From a virus, in the IMG/VR virus record IMGVR_UViG_3300008339_000647, positions 1 to 20,565 of that record: a stretch of DNA of 20,565 nt; one strand, 5' to 3'. Below the pieces are notes generated by a model that was given only the letters and a program-made list of their open reading frames with translations, had not been told where the DNA came from and did not search any database. Shown here piece after piece: positions 1-10,100 of the stretch (its first letter is position 1; every line of letters begins with the position of its first letter). A program made the position numbers and the translations under genes.

Positions 1-120
1 ACAGATAAAAAAGACAACAAAAAATCCCAACAAACTACTAAAATGGCTACCGGCGGGCACCTTGATGACCTGCTGGCGGAGCAGATGACAGTAGACGACC
101 TGCTTAACCTATTACGCTAA
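1..120 (+). CDS. C-terminal fragment of an upstream virion-module protein (5' end outside window)
   Basis: Frame 1 is open from the first base to a TAA at 118-120 and encodes 39 residues. The start lies outside the window. The visible tail is Lys/Gln/Thr-rich, then reads KMATGGHLDDLLAEQ and ends in a Leu-rich acidic stretch (DDLLNLLR). No family can be assigned. The KMATGG motif resembles GMADGG and KMAGGG in the next two genes, and only 10 nt separate this stop from the next start. It is therefore probably part of the same late operon and perhaps the same virion complex. That it is coding is inferred from the open frame, the tight spacing and the shared motif. Confidence 0.6.
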   Translation, partial: TDKKDNKKSQQTTKMATGGHLDDLLAEQMTVDDLLNLLR

Positions 121-130
121 AGGACTCAAG

Positions 131-2104
131 ATGAGAGTTTGTGAAGATATTATTGTTGGCTATGACCCAGACGATGGGTCTGCCATTGTTGAAGAACAAT
201 GTTACGACGACGGCACCGTTGATACCTCCGACTTTACTGGGGGAGAATCGCAAGATTATGATCTGACGTCATCTGAAGCCCTTGCTGGGCAAGGTTTTTT
301 GCAAGACGAAACTGGCAACGCCTACAAGTTAGACGACTCTGGCAACCTAACTTTTAAAGACAGCAAAGGCACTGACTTTACGTACAACGCAGAGAAAGGC
401 GGCTTCACAGATAAAGACGGGAACTTTGCTGGCGGCGACAATTCTTTGCTTAACTACATAAAAAAGTATGGTTCAAAAGCGATTGATCTGCTTAAAACAA
501 ACGGCAAATTTGACCCCAAAAAATTGTTAGTTGCTGGTATTGGCGCGTATAAACTTGCAACTAACAAAGACGAGGGTGGCTACAACGTCCCTGTCCCTAA
601 GATGGATGCAGTTACACAACAGATTGACTACAACGATCCAAACCGCAGACCCGGCTCCGCTGGTCGCCAGTATACGACCGACCCGCGTTACGTAAAACAA
701 GGCGATGCTGCAGGCTTAGCCGCAGCCCAAGCCGCTTCGGACGCACAGAAAGCCGGTATTTTGGCAGCCTATAAACCTGCCGCCGCCCCTCCAGCGGTTA
801 ACCCATACGCTGGGCAAATGGCTATGAAATACAACGCTCCTGCCGCCGCTGCAACTACTCCAACAGGAACCACTGCAGGCATAGCTGCCATACCAACCAA
901 AGAACAGCTTATGGACCCCAACTTTAAAATTAACTCAATTGGCATGGCTGACGGTGGTATTGCAATGGCTAAAGGTCGCTATTTAGGTGGTGACACAGAT
1001 GGCATGGCTGATAAGATTTCAACCACAATTGATGGCGACCAAGAGGCAGCACTAAGCCATGGTGAGTTCGTAATCCCTGCCGATGTGGTATCCCACCTAG
1101 GTAATGGCAACTCGGATGCTGGCGCTAAAAAACTGTATGCCATGATGGACCGCATTCGCGAAGCTCGTACTGGCACAAAGGAACAGGGCAAAAAGATTAA
1201 CCCCGACAAATTCCTTGCTGCAGCTTCAGGTGGTTTGGCTGCGGCTTATGCCGGTGGTGGCTCCGTGCAGAAGTTTCAAGAAGGCGGGATACCGCTTGAT
1301 ACCTCTAAGACTTCTACTCTGTCCCCTTGGGCCGGTGACTACGTTACCAATATGTTGGGTAAAACCGAAGCTTTAACTAACGCCCCCATGCAAACTTACG
1401 GCGGTCCTTTAACGGCTGGCGCATCTAACTTGCAACAACAAGGTTTTGCAGGGCTTAGCGAAGTAACTAAGGGTGGGTTTAATCCAGCGACCTTTACCTC
1501 TGGCACATTTGACGCCAGCGCCGCTAACAAATACATGAACCCGTATTTGCAGGCATCATTGCAGCCGCAGATTGACGAAGCGCGTCGCCAGTCTCAAATT
1601 ACCCAACAGCAGAACGCTGCTAAGATGACTCAAGCCGGTGCATTTGGTGGCTCACGCCAAGCTATTCTTGATGCCGAAACTCAGCGTTCTTTGGGCGCTA
1701 ACTTGGCAGGTATTACCGGTTCGGGCTACAACAAAGCGTACGACACCGCCATGGGTCAGTTTAATATTGAACAAGGCCGTGGATTAGATACCCAGAAAGC
1801 CACCGAAGAATCCCGCCGGTACAGCGCAGACTACGGACTTAAGTCTTTGAGTGATTTAATGAGAGCCGGTGAAACTCAACGTGCAATTGAGTCTGAGGGT
1901 ATTACCGCTGACAAACGGCAGTTTGAGGAACAGCAAGCTCGTCCTTACACTAACTTGGAGTTCCAGCGCAAGATGCTTGAAGGCTTGCCAATTGGTGCAG
2001 AAACTAAATCAACAGATCAAGACGCGTTATCTAAAGTGCAAACAGACATTTCTGGCTTAGCATCGTTGTATCAAAAATTGGCTAACTTGGGCATTAAGCC
2101 GTAA
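131..2104 (+). CDS. Large Ala/Gly/Gln-rich virion-associated protein, function unknown
   Basis: A 657-residue protein. ATG is preceded by AAAGGA at good spacing, 10 nt after the upstream stop. The N-terminus (about 1-110) is acidic and rich in Asp, Gly and Thr. Residues about 190-260 are Ala/Pro-rich. A more conserved-looking block follows: GMADGGIAMAKGRYLGG (about 271-287), then LSHGEFVIPADVVSHLG (from 308), then GAKKLYAMMDRIREARTGT to about residue 350. A second Gly motif, AGGGSVQKFQEGG, lies at about 374-386. The C-terminal 250 residues are Gln- and Ala-rich and probably helical. I recognise the GEFVIPADVVSHLGNG block as a recurrent element of large structural proteins in environmental phages, but know of no assigned biochemical role. 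No signal peptide or catalytic motif is visible. Context, directly before two other large virion-type genes, favours a tail or internal capsid protein. The exact role is unknown. Confidence 0.85.
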   Translation: MRVCEDIIVGYDPDDGSAIVEEQCYDDGTVDTSDFTGGESQDYDLTSSEALAGQGFLQDETGNAYKLDDSGNLTFKDSKGTDFTYNAEKGGFTDKDGNFAGGDNSLLNYIKKYGSKAIDLLKTNGKFDPKKLLVAGIGAYKLATNKDEGGYNVPVPKMDAVTQQIDYNDPNRRPGSAGRQYTTDPRYVKQGDAAGLAAAQAASDAQKAGILAAYKPAAAPPAVNPYAGQMAMKYNAPAAAATTPTGTTAGIAAIPTKEQLMDPNFKINSIGMADGGIAMAKGRYLGGDTDGMADKISTTIDGDQEAALSHGEFVIPADVVSHLGNGNSDAGAKKLYAMMDRIREARTGTKEQGKKINPDKFLAAASGGLAAAYAGGGSVQKFQEGGIPLDTSKTSTLSPWAGDYVTNMLGKTEALTNAPMQTYGGPLTAGASNLQQQGFAGLSEVTKGGFNPATFTSGTFDASAANKYMNPYLQASLQPQIDEARRQSQITQQQNAAKMTQAGAFGGSRQAILDAETQRSLGANLAGITGSGYNKAYDTAMGQFNIEQGRGLDTQKATEESRRYSADYGLKSLSDLMRAGETQRAIESEGITADKRQFEEQQARPYTNLEFQRKMLEGLPIGAETKSTDQDALSKVQTDISGLASLYQKLANLGIKP

Positions 2105-2117
2105 GTAAAGGTAAATC

Positions 2118-4124
2118 ATGAATCTCGTTAAAGCGCAAGAATACGCACAATCGCTCCCCATACCGGACTTGCAAAAGTATGTGGATGGAATGAATCCAGC
2201 CATGATCCCACCATGGGTAGCCACTGGCGTTATGCAGGCTAAAACAAAACTTGCTGAGATGGCCAACAATAGGCAAGGCGCAGCGCAAGGAGAACAGCCT
2301 AGCGTCAAAGAACAGATTGAGCAAAAAGCAGGTCTATTAGGACTTCAGCAAGCACAGCAAGGTGCGCAGCAGCAGGCAATGATGCAGGCACGCCCTATGT
2401 CAGGACCTGTACCTACGGGAACTCCACAACCCGAAGCACAACCTCAACCCCCACAGATGGCCGGACTTGACCAACTGCAGTCCAATATCAAGATGGCCGG
2501 TGGCGGTATCGTTGCGTTTGCAACTGGAGACAAGGTTAAAGCTGGCCCTGAGTTTATTAAGTTCTTACAGAGCATGGGTATTGACTACACAGATTTTGTA
2601 AAGTCTCCCGCCGCCGCTCAAGACAGTATTAAGGACATGTTTCGTTCCGTACAAGGTTCACCGCCAGCGGCACAAGCAGCACCAACTCCGCAAACCGTTC
2701 AAGGCAGTGCGTCTCCAAAAGCTTTTGCCGCAGGTCAAGCCATGCGTCCCGCAATAGACGCAGCAAAGAACGCTGCAAAAACTAAACTGATTCCCGGCGC
2801 TAACATAGGCTTAGCGGCTTATCAAGGACTGGGTGAAGTAAGCGATGCCCAAGGGTTTTATGACGATCCTAACGTACCAATGGCGGAGAAGATTAAACAA
2901 TTTGCCCGTACAGGCGCTAGAACGGCGTTGCCAATTGCAGGTGGTGCTGTGGGAAGTTTAATCCCCGCTCCTGTTGCTGGCACCATAGCCGGTGCTGCCG
3001 CAGGTACTGGCCTTGCCGCTTTGATTGACCAAGAAGGCGACGCGCTCAAGAAATATCGTGAATCGCAAAAAGGCGACATGGCTTCTGAAAATGCTCGGTT
3101 GGCTGCAAAAGCACCGGCTCCAGACATGGGTACCGAAGGTCGCCGTACAGGTCAGGTTGCTACGGGCAACGGCATCAATGTATCGCCCAACCTTATTCCA
3201 GCGTCGGCTAGACCTAAACCACAGGGCAATGTTCCACAGAACGTCAACCCTAACGCAGTTAAGGTAAACCCTAATGCGCCTCCTGCGGCACCCGCAGCGC
3301 CTGCTCCAGATAGCATGGAAGCTATGTACAGAACGTCACTGGAGGGTGGCCCTAAAGAGCGCAAAGTTGAAGACCTTATTGCAGAAGACCAAGACATTAA
3401 GAAACGTCTGGGCTTAGACGAACCCGCCGGTAAAGCCAAACTGGAACGTATTGAGGAAATGAACAAGCAGTATGCGGCAACGCAATTGTCTCCCATGGAC
3501 GAGCTTATTGCCATGCTCGGTAAGTCTGGTCAGTACAAAGGGCTGTCTGGTTTGGCTCCCGCATACACAAGCATGGCTGAGAAGAAACGTGCCGCAGACG
3601 CAGCGCAGGCTAAGATGATTAACGAACTCATGGGTGGCGTTGAGGATACCCAACGTGGTGAGAAAACTACTTCTGCTACGGGAGTTAGAACTGCTCGTGA
3701 GAAAGACGTTGGGGATGTGCGGGCGTTTGATCGGGAAAAGCTGCAGTCTTTAGGCACCGCCCGTGGACAAGACATACAAGCAGACGTTACAAGACGTGGT
3801 CAGGATATGACATACCGCGCAGCTATGGCTGCTGCTGCCCAGCGTGGAGACAACCAAGAAATTGCCAAGATTAACGCGGCAAGTCAGTTGGCTGCACGGG
3901 ACGAGACTATTAACAACTGGCAAGCTCAACTTAAAGAGTTGGCCAAGATGCCAATACCGTCAAACAAAGCAAAAATTGTCGCTATTGAGAAGCAGATTAA
4001 CGACCGAACAAAAGCCATCTACGGACAGTTTGGTATTACAATTCCAGAAGCCCCCGGCGCAGCAAGCCCCGGCGGAACCAGTTCTACACCACCTCCCGGT
4101 GCCGTTCGCGAGGTGAAACGCTAA
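2118..4124 (+). CDS. Virion-associated protein with Gly/Ala-rich membrane-like segment, candidate ejection protein
   Basis: A 668-residue protein. ATG follows an AAAGG ribosome site, 13 nt after the previous stop. The N-terminal 30 residues (NLVKAQEYAQSLPIPDLQKY) resemble the start of unnamed phage structural proteins. Residues about 50-125 are very Gln/Pro-rich. The motif KMAGGGIVAFATGDK begins at 125 and parallels motifs in the flanking genes. Residues about 271-304 form a hydrophobic Gly/Ala stretch (LPIAGGAVGSLIPAPVAG and onward) of the type seen in membrane-inserting phage proteins. Residues about 340-400 are Pro/Ala/Asn-rich and probably disordered. The C-terminal half is charged and helical (AEKKRAADAAQAKMINEL, TRGQDMTYRAAMAAAAQRG). 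No enzyme motif is seen. I infer an internal virion or DNA-ejection protein acting with the 2059-residue neighbour. A tail or scaffold role is possible. Confidence 0.83.
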   Translation: MNLVKAQEYAQSLPIPDLQKYVDGMNPAMIPPWVATGVMQAKTKLAEMANNRQGAAQGEQPSVKEQIEQKAGLLGLQQAQQGAQQQAMMQARPMSGPVPTGTPQPEAQPQPPQMAGLDQLQSNIKMAGGGIVAFATGDKVKAGPEFIKFLQSMGIDYTDFVKSPAAAQDSIKDMFRSVQGSPPAAQAAPTPQTVQGSASPKAFAAGQAMRPAIDAAKNAAKTKLIPGANIGLAAYQGLGEVSDAQGFYDDPNVPMAEKIKQFARTGARTALPIAGGAVGSLIPAPVAGTIAGAAAGTGLAALIDQEGDALKKYRESQKGDMASENARLAAKAPAPDMGTEGRRTGQVATGNGINVSPNLIPASARPKPQGNVPQNVNPNAVKVNPNAPPAAPAAPAPDSMEAMYRTSLEGGPKERKVEDLIAEDQDIKKRLGLDEPAGKAKLERIEEMNKQYAATQLSPMDELIAMLGKSGQYKGLSGLAPAYTSMAEKKRAADAAQAKMINELMGGVEDTQRGEKTTSATGVRTAREKDVGDVRAFDREKLQSLGTARGQDIQADVTRRGQDMTYRAAMAAAAQRGDNQEIAKINAASQLAARDETINNWQAQLKELAKMPIPSNKAKIVAIEKQINDRTKAIYGQFGITIPEAPGAASPGGTSSTPPPGAVREVKR

Positions 4125-4135
4125 TGGAGTGATAT

Positions 4136-7100
4136 ATGCCTAAGTATGAAGTCGATGTTGGTGGTAAAACCTACGAAGTAGATGCACCGGATTCCAACAC
4201 GGCATGGCAGTGGGCTAACTACACTCATACTCAGGCACCCGCCGCACCCAAAGAATCTACGTTTGGTAGTGAGTTAGTCCGTGGTGCCAAACAGTTAGTA
4301 TCTTCTGCTCGTACGGGTGTTGGTAGCGTTTTTGACCCTGAGGAGGCAGCTAAGGCTGGTGTTGCCCGTAGCCAAGCCATTGGAGAAGAAGCTGGTGTTG
4401 GACCCTCCTTAGAAGCCGTACAAAAAGCGTATCAAGACAAAGGCGTACTGTCTGCAGCAGGCGAAGCCGTATCTCAAATCCCCCGTGCGTTAGCTGGACA
4501 AGGCGCTAACTTAGCGTCTATGTATGCTGCCGGTAAAGCCGGTGCTGCTGCAGGTGCCCCGTTTGGGGCAAGAGGCAGAATTATTGGTGGTGCGGCTGGT
4601 GCCGCAGGTGCGCTTCTCCCCCAGTTTATGGGTTCTAACGTTGAGCGCCAAGCTTCTGAGCAAATGGAAGAAGGCAAAGACGTCAGTATTGACCGCACAA
4701 AAGCCTATACCGCTGCCGCAGGCCAAGCCGCATTAGAGAGCGTAGGTACTGCCTTTACGCTAGGCAAACGAGTTGTCAAAGGTATTCTTGGTGTTGCAGA
4801 TGATGCCGCACTTGCTACAGCCAAATCGCAAGCTGAGTTAGTCAAAGCCGCCGAGCGTTCGCTGGCTGCATCTGCGGGGCGTGGTGTTGCCCGTGGTACT
4901 GCTGAAATGCCAGTTGAGGTTAGCCAGCAAATCCTTGAACGCTATCAAGCTGGGTTAGACCTAACATCCCCAGATGCCCTCAAAGAGTACGGCGAGTCCG
5001 CATACCAAGCTGCGTTGATTGGTGGCCCGCTAGGTGGCGCAGCGGGGGTTGTAGAACGCGGTCAAGCCCGTGGACAGGTAGAACAGCAACAACGTGCTGA
5101 AGAAGCGGCAAGACCCGCGCCTACACCCCCAGAAGAAGTAGTTCCCGGAGCCAAACTGCCTGAGGAAGCTCCTGTGGGTACGCAGGGTACGCTGTTCACG
5201 CCCAAAGAAATGGGCAAGCGGGTTCCAGAACCCAAAGAAGAACCCGCCCCCGCCCAGCCTGCTGCAGTGCAGCAAGGCGAACAACTTGGTTTAGGATTAG
5301 ATTACGAGCGCGACTACGCTGACCTTGTTAAAGAACAAGAAACGCTTAAGATGCAGCCCCAAACCCCTGAGGTCAAGGCGCGTATCAAAGAACTGGCCGA
5401 GCAACGGGCGTCATACGACGAAGCCGATATTGGCAGACGTCAAGCCGAAAAAATCATTAAAGAACAACGACTTACGGAAGAAGCAGAGAAAAAAGCCGCT
5501 GACGAAGCCGGTGCGCAACGCTTTCCCGGATTGGCTGGTGCAACTACTGCACCTATTACACAAGCAGATATTGATGCCATAGGTCTGCCTTTGAAAACAT
5601 CCGCAAAGTGGATACAAGACAATGTGCTAGGCAAAACCGTTGAGGAAATTAAAGCGCTGGTTCAGCGTGACCCTAAACTTATCAGTGGTACTGGGGCGCG
5701 TGCGGGGGTATTGAAAGCGTTGGTATCGCCACAACCTGCAGTTTTTGAGGAGAAGAAAAATGTCCCGACCCCTACCCAAACGGATCAGCCTCAAGGCGAG
5801 CTTGACCTCGGAGGAGGTGAGCCAAGCGTGGGAGTATCTGGTAAGCCTACCGGCACCGACGTGGTACAACCCGGAACCGGAGTTCCCGCCACCACCGGAA
5901 CATCTGCAACACCTGACGGACTCGGATTGGCACCTGCTGGACAACCTGCTGGCACGGGAACTCAAGCTCAAGGAACTCAGCCCCCTGCAGTAACGGCTAA
6001 TAGAACAGCCGACCAAGTTATGGATGAAATGCGGGTGCTAAGGGAAGAGCAACAAGCCCTTCTCACTAGCGCAGGGAAACGGCCCGCTGTGAAATCTAAA
6101 GCTCGTGCAAGATGGGATGAGATAACTGACCTGCTTTCTCAAAAGAAAGCGGAGTGGGATTCGCTAGACAAAGCAGAACGACTCGCTAAAGGAACAAATG
6201 CGCCTACAACTACTCCTGCTGCTACTGGTGCTCCTGCCACTACCACGACTACTAAGGGATCAAAGAAGGCTACTGGGGCAGCTACTAAAACTACCACTAC
6301 CAAAACGACTAAAGCACCGGCTGCTACTGGCACTGCTGAAACTGTAGAAACTGACGCGCAACGCAAAGCTCGTGAAGATGCCGAGCGTAAAGCCAAAGAG
6401 GATGCGGAAGCTAAAGCGGAAGCTGACCGTAAAGCCAAAGTAGAAGCTGAGGAAGAGGCTGAACGCAAGCGCGAAGCAGATGAATTTGCAAAGCAGATGG
6501 AGGAAGTGGAGCGCAAGGAAAAAGAAGCCAGAGCCAAGGCAGACGCTGCCAAAAACGCAGCCGCTATAGCAGCCAAACCTGTGCATCCAAAGTGGGCTAA
6601 TTCTGTAGCAATAAAATACAAAGGCGTTGTTACATACAGCCAAGGCAATATTGCGCTTGTTAAGTACGTAGACCCCGACGGCAAAATTGTTTACGGTGCA
6701 GCGCGTGACACGTCTCCCTACGTGTCAACTGATGTGTCTGTAATGGACCCAACAACTACCAGACGTTTTTCCAGCCAAGAAATTGCTGAACTGCAAAAAG
6801 CAAAACGGGAAGACGTTAAACGTGAAGAAGACTTAACCAAGAAATACCCCAACGGGCCGTTTACCAATGCCAAATCAAACGTAGTGGCTGGCGACAATAT
6901 TAACCCACGATACGTTGCATATCTGCGGGATTTGATGGACTCATTGGGTTTAAAGGACATCAACACATTTTTCTTTACTGGTAAAGACGTAGAAAACTTT
7001 CCCGAGAAGTTTCATCTGCATGGTAGGTACGCTCGTCCATACGAAATGTTGGCGCGGGGGGACGAAACCAAAGGCGCTACAACGCGAATGGGGCCAAACT

Positions 7101-10100
7101 ACCAAGAGTTCTTTCTCTATATCCGGGACGATATGGACCCGGACATGACCCTTGAGATTATTGCTCATGAACTTGGGCACATGATCCAGCATATTGCGTT
7201 TGACACCGCGTCTGTAAAAGAAAAAGAAGCGGTCTTGTATGAGTACGATGCATGGCTTGCCACCAACAAAGGCAAGAGCATGCGGGAGTTAGTTCCCAAT
7301 CTTCGCAACCGCCGTGGTACGGAAAACATGGAACGGTCCGGTATTCCTGACGTAACTACAGATCAACTAAGAGCAAAGCAACAGCAATACTGGTTAGGAT
7401 TTAGTGAGTGGTTTGCAGACAACGTGTCTCGTTGGGCCACCACTGCCGATAAGCCATTGACGATTGCCGAAAAGTTCTTCTCTAAAGTTGCGCAAATGAT
7501 GCGTGACTTGGTTGCCGTGGTGTCAGGGCGTAAGTTCCCACCATCCAGAGCCGTTGCAGAATTCTTAGAAAACATGGGGCCGGGCAGTGCTGATGCTTTC
7601 TTATGGGGGTTTAACCCCGCTGGTACGCGTTCTGTTTCTCCAGCAGACACTAAGATTGATTTTGCCGTTACCTTTAGCGACGAGCAACTTATTGACTCCA
7701 TGGGGCCGTTAAACCGTGACGACAAATCCGGATTAAAAAACTTACTTACCGGTGTTCAATCCAACTCTGACATTGGCTACGTGACTAAGTTCCGTACGCA
7801 AGTATCAGACATTGCTGCCACGATTGAAAAACGTTTGAGTGAGAAGTTTGATGGCGCGGTGCGTGACAAGCTGGGCAAGCTAAACCCCATGGGTCTGTAC
7901 CGTCAAGCGCAAGACTACACCAAGATGCTGCTTGAGTATTTCCAAACTGGCACGTTGTATAAAGATAAAACAACAGGCTTGTGGAAGTCCGGCATGGGTG
8001 AAGGCGTACGCCCACCTGCAGAAGTTTATGGTTTGATTGACAAGTACGGAGAAAAAAACGGATACAGCCGTGAACGCGCCACACAAATTGCCAGCCGTGT
8101 GTTGGAAGGTGTGCGTTTAAATGAGATGCGCAGGTCTAATGCGCAAGACGGCACAACGTTCCTGATTCACTTAAAAGACAACGAGATCGACCAGTTAGTA
8201 AAAGCATACAACGCCGACCCAGACTTGCAGGAAATGAGCAAGCTCATGGACGAAGCCCGTAAAGCGATGGTTGACAACTTGGTTTCGGTAGGTAGATTGT
8301 CTGCTGAAGAAGGCAAGCTGTGGCGCGAGGTCGTAGGCTATGTACCATTTGACCGTGAAACAATTGACGAGGTAACCACCAACTTCAACAAAGCCAAAAA
8401 GATCAGTGGTAAAGGTTTGGCACAACTTGGCAAGCTACCTGAGTTGGTTGGTTCGCTCAACCGTCCGGTGGGCAATGTGTTCGATAACTACCTAAACACG
8501 CTCGGTTGGATGGTTGGGCAAACACTTAAAGCCGACGCTACTTTAACAACTTTGCGTAGCCTAGAAGACATTGGACAGGCTAAGTTCTTGGGGCGCACTA
8601 ACCAAGGCAAACCAAACGTTGTTGGCGCTTATGTTGACGGCGAGATGATGTATTGGTCAGTGCCAAGCAAGTACGACGTCATGGCGTTTAAAGACTTGAA
8701 CCCACCTAAGGCGGGTTGGATTCGGGCAATGGGTGCGTTCTCTAACATCCTACGCAAAACAGTTACTGTACTGCCGCCATTTGCGTTGAAGCAGGTAATG
8801 GACGACGTGCAACGTGCCATCATGACCTCCGGTGTAAGAAACCCCGGCGCATTGGTATGGATGTCTTTGACTAACTTTGGTAATTTAGTGTGGCACGAAG
8901 GGAAACAAACTGTGAAGGCGCTGTTTGGTTTGCCGGGGCTTGAACACCCATACGTCAGAGATTTTGGACGCCTCGGTTTGACTGGTGAGTACGACTTTGA
9001 AGCCGGTAAGCCTGCAACATCTTTGCTAAAAGATTTAGGTTACAAAAAGCGCGGTAGGTTTGAGTCACTGATTCACAAACTCGATGGCATTACCCGTGCG
9101 TCTGACTTGGCCGTTCGTAAGGCAATCTACGATCAGACCATGAAGGAAAGCAAGGGCGATGAGTTGTTGGCACAGACCCGTGCCCGTGAGTTTATTAACT
9201 TCCGTCGCCGTGGTGCGAATCAGTTTGTGACTGACATGATTACGGTCATCCCGTTCTTTAACGCTTACATACAAGGTATGGATGTGCTGTATCGCGCAGC
9301 GTCAGGCAAGGACTCAAGTTCTTCTGTTGATCGTGCGCAAGCTCGGCGATTGTTCTATAGCCGTGCGGTTACTGTCACGATGCTGAGTTCCCTGTATGCG
9401 TTGGGTAAGGGCGATGACGACGAAGACTACAACGAGATGGACTTGCGTACTCGGGACAGCAACTGGATTCTTGGTGGCGGATACAAGATCGGAGTTCCGG
9501 GCGAACTAGGTGCTATCTTTAAAGTCATTCCCGAGCGTATCGTAGAATACATGCGTCGTCAGGGTACACCAGAAGAGCAAACGGCATTTGAAGCCGTGCG
9601 TACAACGCTGAGCTATATGTTTGAGCAGTACTTAGGTCGTGCCGTGCCAATACCGCAAGCTATCAAACCGGTGATTGAGGCATGGGCTAACAAGTCATTC
9701 TTGACTGGCAAAGACTTGGAAGGCTATCACCACAGGGCGATGGACCCAAGCATGCGTATGACTGAGCAGACGTCTGAGTTGGCTAAAGCCATTGCCGTAT
9801 TTAGCCGTGATGAGATTGGCGTTGAAGTTTCTCCAATCATGCTTGACAACGCACTGCGTGGATACTTCGGCTCAACTGCTGCAATGGTTACGATGGTGAC
9901 GGACAGCTTACTTAACCCAACGCGAGTTGATCGCCCACTACATAAGTACGCACTGTTCAGCAACTACTTATATGACCCAGTTGGCACACGACGCATGACT
10001 GAGTTCTACGAGGAGCGCGAGAAGGTCGGCAAGGCAAACACTACGCTGAATGAGTTGATGAAAACCGACTTAACCCGTGCTGAGAAATACATTGAGGAAC

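Noticed and set aside
6139-6684. 181-codon - strand ORF rich in Ala, Ser, Val and Leu
   Set aside because: Complement of the Thr/Ala/Lys linker and coiled coil of the giant gene. Its composition is the expected shadow of that repetitive tract.
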